Shown: positions 45,901-58,294, counted from the stretch's first letter. The stretch is 64,000 nucleotides of DNA from Bugulina stolonifera (GCA_935421135.1 OW285193.1:7124496-7188495); one strand, 5' to 3'. Made by a program: numbers and translations. Notes: generated from the sequence alone by a model not told the origin.

Positions 45901-47642
45901 TTAACCATTTTTATTAGCAAAAGTTTTACACTCCTGATTAATTTACACACAAAGTTACAATGTCATTAATATCTTGTGAAACAGAAGATTGTGAATAATA
46001 TCATCATGTGGCTTAACATAAAATAATATTCTATTTAAATCTTACAGTAGTTGCCATTGAATTGATTAGCAATTATTTTGTTACCTTTATAAATAAGCTG
46101 ACTTTTCCTTTTCTTAGTACAGTGCTCATGTAGACCTACTTGAATGCAGGGATACTGAAATAGATGTAAACACAATATAAATGGCTGGCTGGAACAAAAC
46201 CTTGTTCACAAAAAGAAGACTTCATTTTAAAACAATTGTTTTGGTAGGTTTGAAGCAAAGCTACACGTATATTGATATTTAATCAGAAACTACAGTAAGT
46301 AAATGTATATTTATCTCCATAAAACTTGGCTCACCACATTTCTGCAGTTTATATGAAGGATTTCAATACTGAGTGAAGGGCATAGGATTGAAGAAATACC
46401 TGGGCTCAGGTTCAAAGATGCGATGAAGCAAAATGTGACATGGAGAAAGCTGATCTAAAGTTGTAGCAGACTACTGCAAACAACAGAGCTACGTGGCAGA
46501 CTGCCATCCGAATAACGCCTAAACCATGCATTAGTCATAGTAGCATCGACTTACTACATAAGACAATGAGAGATAATAGATTGAATAACAAAGAGTAAGC
46601 ACAAAGTCTGCTCCTTATTATTTCACTAACCTCTTTGACACACTTGTAGTATCGACAGAGAGATGCAACAGCTACAAGGCTACTCCCAGGGCTATTAAGG
46701 TAAAGCCAATAGTGCCGCCAATTGTCTAGAAATGTGCATCGCATGGTAGAAGGGTCATAAAATACTGCCTCACATTTTATGTCACCCGTACATGTCATGG
46801 AACAGCTGCTCACTGTTGGAACTCCTAAAATAATATGTATGTGTGACGGAAGAATAAGAGCACTATTATAATATACACTGTATTTGTACCATTATTGTAG
46901 CATTACCATTGTCATCGCCATTGACATTGCCATTGCCATTGGCATTGTTATTGGCATTGTCATTGGCATTGCCATTGACATTGCCATTGACATTGCCATT
47001 GCAATTGCCATTGCCATTGCCATTGCCATTGCCATTGCCATTGCCATTGCCATTGCCATTGCCATTGCCATTGCCATTGCCATTGCCATTGCCATTGCCA
47101 TTGCCATTGCCATTGCCATTGCTATTAGCATTAGCATTAGCATTTTACTAAATGTCAACATGACTTCTATTGCCTGTTACTTTTCAAGCACCCTCCCTCC
47201 CTCTAACTGGGTGGGCTCTCAGTCAGAGTGCATGTATATACCTGGTTTGTGAAATTTTCATGCGCAGCAGCCACAGCAGGAAGATAACTTGTTTGTAAAA
47301 TTTGCCACTAGATTTAGGAAGCTAAAGGTTCCTTACTGGTTGATTGCTGTACATGTAACACTAAAAAATTTTAATGAGATAAACACACTGACGAAAATGC
47401 TAGTTTACATTGCTAATTCTTAGATGTATATGTAGAAACATTATGACACTGTTGTTTGACTTGCCTTCAAGTGTGAGGAATTTACTCTGCTCTACCATGT
47501 CGACATAACTTGGCACAATCTGAAAATCTCTGTAAACTCTCCCAACGTCTGTCTTGCTTCCATCGGCTGCAGATGTTTCTCCAGATGCAGAACATAAAAG
47601 ACAAGCTGACAGAACAGTAAGATATATAGAGTAAGCAACCAT
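42914..47642 (-). CDS. Fibrinogen-related gene F (second subfamily), 359 aa
   Basis: Coding exons: 47642-47465, 46824-46631, 46154-46085, 45395-45174, 44302-44160, 43416-43308, 43077-42914 (stop 42916-42914). They sum to 1,080 nt with the family phases. Residues 1-59 are a signal peptide (YLTVLSACLLCSASG) and TDVGRVYRDFQI. Residues 60-124 are PAN/apple-like (SSCSMTCTGDIKCEAVFYD). Residues 125-147 are the linker (CIQVGLHEHCTKKRKSQ). Residues 148-359 are the fibrinogen domain (GVQGWTLIQQRIDGTVNFG, GEFWIG, SGYSGSAGDSLTVLRG, WWIDSCNFTSNLNGKS), ending VGRKN. Intron 1 uses a GC donor at the same place as gene E and contains a long hexamer array. No lesion is seen. It differs from E by scattered substitutions in every exon. 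Confidence 0.87.
46900..47145. repeat. (GCCATT)n hexanucleotide array in intron 1 of gene F
   Basis: About 40 units in total, with about 19 perfect in a row at about 47005-47121 and degenerate units (GACATT, GGCATT, TTAGCA) at both edges. Long open frames across it encode only dipeptide repeats and are artefacts. Confidence 0.95.
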
Positions 47643-47750
47643 TGCTGAAGTTCCTACGGTAAACGATTGGATTCAACTGTATGCAAACTGAAGGTACATG
47701 CATGCGGCAGCACTCAATACCCTATGATTTAAATTATGCATGTACTTTTT
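47643..47750 (-). promoter_or_regulatory. Conserved upstream region of gene F
   Basis: It matches 38008-38125 with one-base indels just before the ATG, which argues against coding there. It contains CTTCAGTTTGCATACAGTTG. A promoter role is likely by position only. Confidence 0.35.
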
Positions 47751-49292
47751 TGTTCAACATTTCATTGCACTCAACTTATGATATGCAGAATGACTGGTTG
47801 AATGATTTGGGAATAAAAATATGTAGGTTATGAACAGAGGCTGCACTCGATTTAAGAAACACGAATGTTTATTGTAGGAAAGAAATACATGTATAGCCAA
47901 CAAATTACATTCAGGAACTACTACAACAACATAACAAAATTTTTAAATCGTTTATTAACCATCATAACCTATTTGTTTCAAAGAAACCATGACTCATTAG
48001 AAAGACCAGATGTGCACATTTTATTTCGAGTTTTGACTACTTATTACAAAACTAGCTGATAATTTGACCAAAGGTTCAGTTACCAGTATGTAGCGATATG
48101 GAATAGACTACTGCTTGGGATCAGCATGTTGAAGGTGAGCTCTGCTCTCAGGGTGACTCCAAGTGCTCACCTGTATGGCACTTGATTGATAGTGTCAGTT
48201 TCCTAATATATGGCTTAATCACTAGATGCGGATTTCACTAATACATTTAGTATTGGATATGATGCCTGTTGCTAGTGCTGCTACACACTAGGCATCATCA
48301 ATTTTCTGCTATATTCTTTGTTATTCTCGTTGTTATATAACTTTTCTTATGGAATAAATGAAACAAACTATATTTTCTAACAATTAGAGTTGTCCCATCA
48401 CGCGATGTTTACGCTTTAACCCAGTAGCTTCATTGATAATCATTATCATTCAAACAAAATACGAACACTTCTGTTGGGCATATGATGCAATGTGCAGAAG
48501 GCTATGAATCACATCCATGAAATTACAGAGAAGTGATGCTAACAGATAAAAACTATGCCATGTGAGAGATCAATCTAATGCTGGTGATAATAAGATAATA
48601 TATTGATTTCTTTTCCTATGCTTGCTATGTCATGCTTGTTCTACATGTACATGCACATGTATAGTATAGTGTAATAAGTCATGGATTTTTTATAAATTGA
48701 ATAATGCATATTAAAAAAAATGACAACTTTGCGCATGTACTTGTGTGTTACATATCATATAGACAACAGACATGCAATTATTGGAATTTTTATTCATTCT
48801 ATGACAGGGCTTCATCCAAATTGAAACCATTGTCGCCATGGTTCATTGGTAACTAGCTAGTCTTGGCAGAGCCGTCTGTTGCTTGTTCAAAATTTTATAT
48901 TTTCTAATTGCTATCTTGTGTTTATAAAGCACTTTAGCAAATTATTTAATACACATTCGTCATAATATTAAGTCAAGAATACTCCAATAATATCATAGTA
49001 AAACAAATCATCTAGTTGAATTTTCTATAATGAAAAATTATTACTAACCTCAATATAGGTAATAAATTACATTATTTGCGCTGTTTGTAACAGATTTTAA
49101 ACTTTGTTGAAATTATGCCACATAAAAATTAATCTAATTACACTGTATATACATGCACACGTCAAAAATATAATAAATAACATTGTTTAAAAAAATAGTG
49201 TAGTTTAAAATAATGCAATATTCTATTTACAGAAAATACAGTAGTTAATATCATTATAATTAATGAAAATCTATAGCCTTTGACTCCAGCCG
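47751..49292. other. Spacer between gene F and the sulfotransferase
   Basis: Collinear with 38125-40198 of unit 1 but about 530 bp shorter, because unit 1 gained insertions. No gene seen. Confidence 0.6.
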
Positions 49293-52200
49293 TTAGTCAT
49301 CCAAGGGGTGGTCCGGGTAATCAAACATTTCCATGTCTATTCTATATAAACCTTTCAAATAGTTTAGAGTATCCTGACTAACATCACTCCATAAGTCTTC
49401 GTATAAAATACTGGTTTTATTCGCTTTCTCATTTGGGAGTAAGTGACTATTCGCATCGGCAATTGTTTGGTCAATATCCTCAAAACCAAATGCATTTAAT
49501 ATAACACGCTCATCCGATTTCATAGTCTCAATTTTGCCTAAAATCCCAGAGAATAGAGAGTTAACATAGATGTAAGTTAAAAGAATAGTATGCTCCAAAT
49601 ATTTTACTGGAGCGCTAGACCTGTTACACACCACTACGGAAATTTATAATAATATTTACTGGATTGAAGTTACTTTTGATGTTTACAATTTTTAATGATA
49701 TAAACACCGTACATTTAAATAAAACAATTAGGCTTAAAAGTTAAAAGGCACAGAAAACAATTCGCATTTGCAATGTGTGCATTTAATTACCAACTCCTTT
49801 GTCTTGATGTAGATTTTAGATACAATATAATATATATGCATATAGGGCAGAATCCAAGCACATATACGTACATATAATATTATATTTACAATGTATCTAC
49901 GTCATATATGAATTTATCTACATGTATTTAGCCTATGAAAGGCTGTAATTACATCAATATGCACAAGGTGAGGTTGTCATCATAATTTATAATGACTTGC
50001 ATGTGCACTATGTGAAATTGTCTCCTCTTAACAATGGCAAGTTAAGAGAGGGAAACTCCAATTCAGGATCATTGACTTGTGATTGATTATGTAACAGCAG
50101 CTCATTGATATTACTAATGAGGTTAGGAGGTGATAGGTACATGAAACACAGAATAAGTACAAACTTACCTATAAATGTGAAATCTAAATCACAGAAAGAG
50201 CACATGTGATATTGAGGTCTCCAGTGTCCATTTTGGGCAAGGATCCCTCCTTCTTTATGCTGACCAATTACACACTTCTCTAGATAATCAGTAAATTTCA
50301 TTGGTTCGTCTCTGTGTTTCTTGAAGTACCTAGAATAATTTCCAGCAAAAGATATTGGTAAGCTTCTATAATAGAAGATGTAAATAAGACGGGGGGGGGG
50401 GGGGGGGAGTGTGGCAATCTCATTCTCACTTGGTAGAGTTTCCACTTAATGTTTTGCAGCGTCATTGAATTAACAACCTTTCTAGTTGCCTTTCAAAGGA
50501 CACCAGCCAAGCACAGCTTTCCAGAAGATGCTTATAAAACCCTCTCATCCTCCCATCCAATATCTAGCAGCAAAAACAGTATCTTGCTGGTTGTAGACTG
50601 GCCAGCATTCACTACAATATGGTAGAAAAAGTGCGAAGTGTGCGGACTACCTGTGACCACATGGTATATCAATTTCATACACTCACATGTCTAGGTGTAT
50701 AGCCTACTTAGTGCATTAAATATGGAAGATACTTCCATATTTGGTTGTTAATCACTCACTTGAAGAGCCCTGGTAGCCTAGTCTTGACCCCACAGAATCC
50801 CAGACCTTGTCTTGTCTCTACAAACTTCTGTATGTATACACTCACCAGCCTCTTCCAAGGGTTCCGTACAAGGGCAAATGAAAAATACTTCAGAAATTCT
50901 GCAGTGTTTCCTGAAGCAATTTTGTTCCCTCGTGTGAGATACCTGCAAGTGGATAAAGCAACAAAATGCTCCAATTATTTAAAGAGATGAGTTATGCACC
51001 TTCAGAACTAAGGAGAGCAAAAAGCAGCCACAAAACTTGTCTTTTGTTGATAAATATGTCCAGTAATAACATGTGAAGATTACATCTAGCACATTACAAT
51101 TACATAGTAAGAAGACTACATAGCCTGAGAAACTGAGCATCATATTTTCAGAGATGGGGCTACTTACCGGGGTACCATATTATGTGGTTTGAGATTCTTT
51201 ATGTTGGAGCAGGGCGGTCCTCTTAGCCAGCAAAGAAGTCTAAGAATGTTGGTGCTACCAGCTTTGAGTATTGGACAGAAGAGGATGTGTTTGTGTGTAG
51301 AGATCAACGATCTGTGCCCCTTGGATGCACCAAAAATATATTTCTTCACATTTGGTCGTTTACATGTCTGGAAAGGAAACACACATACTACCGTGTACTA
51401 CGTGAGTGTGTTTATGGTTGTTTAAATCTAATAAAGCCGTAAAATACAAAAAAAAAATTGTTTTTATTGCCCAGGTTCCCAAGACATCAGATCAGAGAGT
51501 TGTCTTCCTTATAAACAACTTTGACAAAGCTATATGTACACATTTTGTATAAACGTGATCATGTCCTTCACATAGATTTTACTCAGAAAAATCAGTTACT
51601 AAAATAATACTTGCAACACGTATAAATATTATAATGACCATTCAAACAACATCTAAAAGTCAGCATGTTGACTCATAACATGTTTGGCATCAAAATCTAC
51701 TCTGTTCTGCTTTCCTGATGATAATATTTCAATAAAAACCTCACAGATGACTCACCTCTCTAATCAACTGATGCCGTTCTACTTGTTGTTGAGAAACTAA
51801 ACTAGCATTGTAAGGTAACATCTTTGGGTCTTTATATAACCATGCCCTGTACGGTCTTTCTTCTATTTCTGAATCAAAAATTAAAAATAATAGAAATAAA
51901 ATAACCGGGTAATAATAATAATAAAATAATTAACTTGTGTGTACTGTACATACAACCTTGTCTTGGTTGACCTGAAATTCACATATTATAGCCTACCTGC
52001 ACAGTGCGGTACATACATGTACATCTACATGGAGGTCTCAACTTTCCTTAAGTTATACAATTTAAAATTTTTTTACCCTGGATATATATTTAATTTCAAA
52101 TTGGGTTAATGTGTTGTGTGTAAGCACTACTGTATGGGGTATAGTCTACCTACTGAGGATGACATCACCAACTGTACTGTAAAATGTTTAATTATTTCTC

Positions 52201-54345
52201 TAGTGACTTTTAACTAAGTGTTCTATTTCAGCAACTCATAAACTGCTTAGCCAATGTCACAGCGCTGGTATCCTCTCTGATCAAACAAAAATAATCCCCT
52301 GTCAGCGTTTAAAGGCTTACTCCCTTAGTAAAGATTTATGTTTATATTATAGACATAGTAAAAGACATGTTGCTATGGCGTATCTACAGATATTAGTTCA
52401 AATAATCCTCTACTAATGTCTGCATGTGCACTGGTACCAACTATCAGAGGGAAGTAACTGTTACAGGAGTTGTTTGTATCGTACAACACTGTGCAAGGGG
52501 TACATGGTTTCAATGCATACTTGATCATTATAACAATGACAGACCTGCATGTATATTATGTAGCAGTACTTTCATTTGGTTGGTATTTTTAATGAAGTTT
52601 TACAAAATAATGTAGTTGTGCATAAGAGACTTTACAACCAGCAATAACAATTTATTATAATTTTACAAGAAGCAACACTGTGTGTATACTCGTATGTGGA
52701 CTAGTACAGATGGTTGCCCATGAATAAATTGCTTTGCAACAAAGGCATCATGCTACCATGTATGTACACTGTAGCGAAACCTGTTGAATAGAACAGGATG
52801 GCATACTGCATTGTTTATTACTTCTACTTCGCTGTAATACATGCTGCCCTATTTATTACTTACCTTTCTTTGAAGCTAGTACAACTGGCTGACTTTTCAT
52901 AATAGAGCTTTCCTGCGGTGACTCCATAGTTGTCGATACTTGGTTATAATCTGAGTCCTCTCCTTCTGTACCCACAGATTTAGATTTCATTTGTGAAGAG
53001 CTTTGTATAAATTTGTTTTTCATTGTGTCCTTAGGCAAAATAATAGCATTTCCTCCTTTAGTGCCTGGAAACGTGAGATTATGTCGGTCTATGGTGAATG
53101 ATGTTTTTGAGAAGTCAGAGCGAGGAGCAGTTCGTCTAGCTGCCAAGTACTTACGACTCTGGAATATTATAGTCTGGTCCACTGAGGCACCACTACTGAT
53201 TAAATCTCCCTCTATCGAAACGGGACTCTGCATCGATCTCCTATAATGTATAACAGAAAAATGTGATCAAACTGAGAGACTACAAATTCCAATTGTAGTT
53301 TTGACGATGTTTTTATTTTCCTAGTCGATACAAATAAATGCATATACATATGGTCAAGTCTTCATATTTGGACCAATGATAGCTTGGCAAGTATGTACAT
53401 GTATCATGGTTGTTTACTGTTATGTAAAACTGTAAAATTCTATCGCAGGTGTGAAGTGGTACAGGAAATGGCACAACAGTACGGTAATTTGCTAATAGTT
53501 GTTATGCAGTTTTAAAACCAAAGCAGCTGTAGTAGTCACCCATCAATACAATAACATGCATGTATTTTGTTTATCATGCTACTGCATTAATAATGACTTT
53601 CAAGGAAGCAGGTGATTTTATTCATTTAGGCTAAATGTACATGTATTTGCTAACTTGTACTTTTATACACCTGTTACCCAGCATCATTTGGGCCACTAGC
53701 AAACTATACTACATGTAATATTTCATTTGATTATATTACTACAATAATGCAACAGCTCCAGTGAAAACTTGCAAGTATTGATAGCCTTATAAGCCTGCGG
53801 TTAACATTTATTTTACAAACCTTTACTGGATTATTATGAATGTTACTTGCAATTCCAAATCCAATAAATTCTCTTGTAACATTCAGTAAGTTCCTGTTAG
53901 GACATGAGTCACGTAGTTTTACAGTGAATAAATAAGTTCTGTTGTAAAATCATTTTCTCTATGTACTAGGGCCTAATAGTTACTGAGTTTAGTCCTCATA
54001 AACCTGTCAAAGCAATCTACTACTTATACTGGTATCAAATAATTTGAATACAAACTTTATATAAATAACGCAATATGTCTGCAATAACCTTAAATTCACA
54101 TAAGAGCCTTGAGATCATTACGATGACTTGATATTCATATATGAGACTTGAGTTACTTACGGTAACTTGAGATTTAAGTACGATACTTGAAATACATGTA
54201 TTTGCTATTACATGTACTTGAGGTTCATATATAAGACTTGAGTTACTTACGATGACTTGAGGTTCATATATGAGAAGGTGAGTAGAAGGACAGAGACTAG
54301 AGATACTCCAGCTATAGCAGATACTCCTTTCCTGGCAGTTGCCAT
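49293..54345 (-). CDS. Carbohydrate sulfotransferase (Golgi type II, CHST/HNK-1ST-like), 457 aa
   Basis: Coding exons: 54345-54251, 53240-52864, 51868-51756, 51367-51168, 50942-50760, 50329-50169, 49537-49293 (stop 49295-49293). They sum to 1,374 nt, all GT-AG, with phases 2,1,0,2,2,1. Family (Sulfotransfer_2): transfer of sulfate from PAPS to glycan chains in the Golgi. Visible: a short cytosolic N-terminus and a membrane anchor (VSAIAGVSLVSVLLLTFSY, about 8-27); a long Ser/Thr-rich stem in exon 2; the 5'-phosphosulfate loop CPILKAGSTN (226-235); the 3'-phosphate motif VRNPWKRLVS (287-296); and HWRPQYHMCSFC before IGKIETM near the end. All hallmark segments are present. Substrate (chondroitin, dermatan or HNK-1-type) cannot be read from sequence. 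Its 3' end was copied into unit 1. Confidence 0.92.
50391..50408. repeat. Poly-G run in a sulfotransferase intron
   Basis: About 17 consecutive G residues between exons 5 and 6; length is likely unstable or misassembled. Confidence 0.9.
54110..54275 (-). repeat. Repeated exon-1 donor region of the sulfotransferase
   Basis: The end of exon 1 and its donor (CATATATGAACCTCAAGTCA then TCGTAAGTAACTCAAG) recur in part downstream in intron 1. One copy near 54170 keeps a good donor (ACCGTAAGTAACTCAAG); another near 54115 reads ATCGTAATG. Confidence 0.7.
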
Positions 54346-55835
54346 CTTTACAGTCTGTCTGTGTCTACCCTGGTACACAAATGCTAATGACTAGCCCTAG
54401 CTAAGGGTGATACGTCCCACTAGTATAAGAATCATATGGTATGCTAATCCTGTGTAATAGCTCATCCATCCATGACATTCATGGTACCAAAGATGCACCG
54501 CTATAGATTGTAATCTCTTTGACGTATATACAGTATATATGTGTAGATTTATCACTAAAAGTTACTGTTAATCATTTTAATGTGATTTCAGCAAAAGTGT
54601 GCAAGATAACCAAGTAGCATACCATGTGAATGTATGAATATTGTTTCTGCAATTACCTGATATTAATCCAATTGATATCCCAATGGCAATGGTCATGGTT
54701 AATTTTTTCTATTCTAGCTAGAGGTACTAACAGTATATCTACAACTGTACACGTATCAGCACATTTTTGGTAGCATGGATAAGGTATGCAAAATTATACA
54801 TACAGTGAAGAAACTAAGGTTATAATTATAACTAAACTGGACATGTAAGCATGTAACATGCCGTTATACAGGATATTGCAATGCATTTATTATATACATG
54901 TACCTACATGTATGCTCCTGTCAGTCCAGCAGTTCCTGCTTGTAAGAAAATAGTTTATACTGTAATAAGATGCATTACATGTATGGATTAGCATAGCAGT
55001 GGTGGGACCCCTCACATCAACACACTCACAATTTTATCAACTTTTCTTTTGCATTAGAGTTATCTACCCATGTATATATCAATAAAGCTGTTGTAATAGA
55101 CAGGACATACATGTACATTGTAGTGGCAGCACATGCACATATTATTAATATAATAATCAATGTACATGACGTGCATACCATGTACATGTATCTATCTACA
55201 CTGTATACATTTTAATTTTCTAGCAACCCCACCACCTTATAGGTGTACATGTACAGTGTACGGTATAAACTATACAGTATGTATAAGTATATAGTTTTGG
55301 GAGGCCCCTTTTGTAGATTGTCATTATAACACCCAATGTACATGTAGGCATAGTAGAAAATGCATGTACAAGACTTGACAATGCTAACAAGCATGAGGAT
55401 TACCATAAAGTTTTCTTTAGACAGAAACTGTTCTCTCACCACAGAGCCAACAACAACATGATAGTTCTAACACCTAACGTAAATATAACCACAAGCAGCT
55501 AGCATAACCTCAGCATAAAACTAAATAAACATGGGGGAAGATTGCACCTGCACCGCCTTCTTTTACATTTTATACAAAGTTCTTACTCTATGTTATAGTG
55601 TACAGAGAAATGGTAACTAGAGATCATAAAGCATGAAGGATCAGATTAATCCCTCGTATAATCCGGATTAGACTCATTACTAATGTTCTCCCTGCATATG
55701 ATGTGGAAAGGATAATCAATCAAGTAGATTAGTGTCAACTAATAACAGTCTGCTTACTCTAGTTTGTAATATATACACTGCATACTGTAGTTACAGAGTA
55801 AAGGTGCAACATATGTAAGCAGGAGCACATGCAGC
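54346..55835. other. Upstream of the sulfotransferase; no gene seen
   Basis: AT-rich with many TACATGTA palindromes. The promoter of the sulfotransferase must lie in its first part, but no clear core element is visible. Confidence 0.45.
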
Positions 55836-56237
55836 TACCTGTATACCTGTGTACCTGTGTACCTGCATACCTGCGTACCTGTGTACCTGCATACCTGCGT
55901 ACCTGTGTACCTGTATACCTGTATACCTGCGTACCTGCGTACCTGCGTACCTGCGTACCTGCGTACCTGCGTACCTGCGTACCTGAATACCTGTATACCT
56001 GTATACCTGAATACCTGTATACCTGTATACCTGTATACCTGTATACCTGTGTACCTGCGTACCTGTGTACCTGCATACCTGTGTACCTGCGTACCTGTGT
56101 ACCTGTATACCTGTGTACCTGCGTACCTGTGTACCTGTATACCTGTGTACCTGCGTACCTGTGTACCTGCGTACCTGTGTACCTGTATACCTGTATACCT
56201 GTATACCTGTATACCTGTATACCTGTATACCTATATA
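55836..56237. repeat. 8-bp minisatellite with five unit variants
   Basis: About 50 copies of TGNNTACC where NN is TA, TG, CG, CA or AA. All frames on both strands stay open, because the repeat never makes a stop, so the ORFs of 64-168 codons here are artefacts. Confidence 0.95.
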
Positions 56238-56744
56238 CACTGCTACACTGCATGTTTAGGTGCATGTACTGTATGATATATTTTGAATGATGTGGAATTT
56301 AGCTGAAATATACATGTATGTAGACCTACATGAATGTACATAACAACTAAAACTATCTTTCATGTTCTATACCACCTGGAAGGTACCAAGGCTAAGCAAC
56401 TACTAGATTGAGGGGATGTGAAAGTGTCTGAGAAACTATCAAAAGGCAATTGATTTCCGATGTAGACTTACCTGTGTGTATAAATCCTGTTTACATCATT
56501 CTGTCAATTGGAGTAAACTGCATCGTACTGGTGTATCAGAGTGGTAAATATTACACTGATAACTAGTGTTCATTAGGCCAAGCTTACTCATTTTAAAATT
56601 AACTTTAACTTTAATTTAACCTCCCAAGAGAAATTTTTAACGAATATAATTAATGATGAAAACAAACAAAGAGCAGACAATCTCCAAAGCTTGATCTATG
56701 CATTGTGTATGGATATCACATAAAAAAGCAGAGAAGTAATATAA

Positions 56745-57013
56745 GGTGTCTTTGCGACCTCTTGGACAGACTCGGGTCACAAATAAAAATCACAAGATGG
56801 CCGTCCGACCCAGGTCAGAAGGGCTATTGGCCTGGGATTTTGCTTGGCCGGACGAAACCATCCTTAGCTCATCGGCACACCTAATTTCTTTGCGTAAAAA
56901 TGAGGATTTTGCTTTTGGCCCAGGCCGGTGTGTTCACGACCCTGTGACGGATGTGTGCCGGAAAATATTTTCGTAAATCGGCCTGGAACTGAAGTTTAGG
57001 TCGCGAAGACACC
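56745..57013. mobile_element. 269-bp MITE with 16-bp inverted ends and 5-bp target duplication
   Basis: It begins GGTGTCTTTGCGACCT and ends AGGTCGCGAAGACACC (15 of 16 pairing). It is flanked by TATAA at 56740-56744 and 57014-57018. It is GC-rich compared with its surroundings and has no coding capacity. Its terminus matches the right end of the 3.5-kb insertion at 28755-32282. Confidence 0.88.
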
Positions 57014-57018
57014 TATAA

Positions 57019-58126
57019 ATATAATATTATGCTACTACCATATTAGTTTGCTTTTTCTACATGTGCAATTGTACATACAGTGTAGGGTACTGTGTGGTCA
57101 TGCAGCTCAGAGATAGCCCCATGACCACACCTTGACATCACTGTATATAGTGGTTGCAAAGCATATACATGACTGTATGTGATACATGTACATTGTATGT
57201 GTGTAATATACTGAGACTGATTTCTCCAGCTACCAGATACAGGGAGAATGGCACAAGGATATCTGCCTACATGGCTGTGTACATTGAATTAGAATTATAA
57301 GCTCTGGAACAGTAAAGCGTTCTACTTGCGTAATATCTTGGTTGGTAAAACGGATTATCCACATAACAAGTGATTAACTAGTAAACAGTTTATGAGATTA
57401 ACTATTTTCTAAACTTATCAACTGAGTTGAATAATTGGAGTTGTCTTCTTTTGTGAGTAGAAAGATTCCACACGGGAACAAAAGCATAATGATATCATTA
57501 AATTGACAGGACTCCATAAATTGTCACAATTAAAGCTAGACTTCACTGGAGGCCCTTCGGTCATTTTCCTCAGACGTAACCTCATACTAGGACAAACTAG
57601 GTATGGCGCTATGCCAGACCATGGTGACAGGTCGACAAACCACAGAGCCAATCTGCCGAAGCTAGCTGTTTCTCGTGTAGCCTAGCCTCCGCCATGACAC
57701 CTGTTGCAAACTTTCAATAACTATTATACAACCACTAGGAAAAGCTTTTGCAACATAAAAATTTGAAATCGGTGCATTCCTATCAACCAATGGCAGTATG
57801 GTTTGATGGCACACAGCTATTGGAAAGGCCAAACCTAGTGTTGTGATGATTCGGTGCTAGGCACGCACAGGAGTGCCGATGGGTATGAGTGTGGTCGATT
57901 AGACCTGCTTCCTTACTACATAAACTGAGCAGTGATTATCTGGTAGATCACATTGCGTGTATGACTCATAGGTCCGAGTTATTTCTTATAAACTAGTCTC
58001 ATGTGATCTATGCTATTTTAGAAAAGACAGCTCCAGATGCTTCTTGTAGTAAATGTGTCTGTTGTATATTGAAGTTCAAGCAATAACTGAATGCTAACAG
58101 AAAAGCGACCGCCTTAAATGGTTTAA
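57019..58126. other. Intergenic; less AT-rich block near 57530-57700
   Basis: No gene seen. The block 57530-57700 has a different composition (GCTAGACTTCACTGGAGG to GTAGCCTAGCCTCC) and could be a decayed element, but no termini are clear. Confidence 0.4.
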
Positions 58127-58294
58127 CATTTTCGGGGAAACCTCCGGTAAGGTACGGCCACTACTCGGCATTTTCGGTGAGACCGCCGGTAAGGTACGGC
58201 CACTACTCGGCATTTTCGGTGAGACCGCCGGTAAGGTACGGCCACTACTCGGCATTTTCGGTGAGACCGCCGGTAGGGTACGGCCACTACTCGG
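58127..58294. repeat. Four 42-bp tandem repeats
   Basis: The unit starts CATTTTCGGTGAGACCGCCG and continues GTAAGGTACGGCCACTACTC, GG. Four copies are nearly identical; the first differs at a few positions and the last has one change. Open on the minus strand as a 14-residue repeat (SSGRTLPAVSPKMP). Confidence 0.95.

Larger units (their letters stand above)
42145..50271. repeat. Segmental duplication, unit 2 (gene F plus intact sulfotransferase end)
   Basis: Counterpart of 28490-41174. Its right boundary falls inside exon 6 of the intact sulfotransferase gene, so this copy is likely the source locus of the 3' fragment in unit 1. Confidence 0.88.

Noticed and set aside
46884..47252. Frames rich in alternating Ile-Ala, Leu-Pro or Met-Ala
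   Set aside because: They are translations of the GCCATT array inside an intron of gene F.
55759..56290. Several frames of 139-168 codons on both strands
   Set aside because: They come from the 8-bp minisatellite, which lacks stop codons in any frame.
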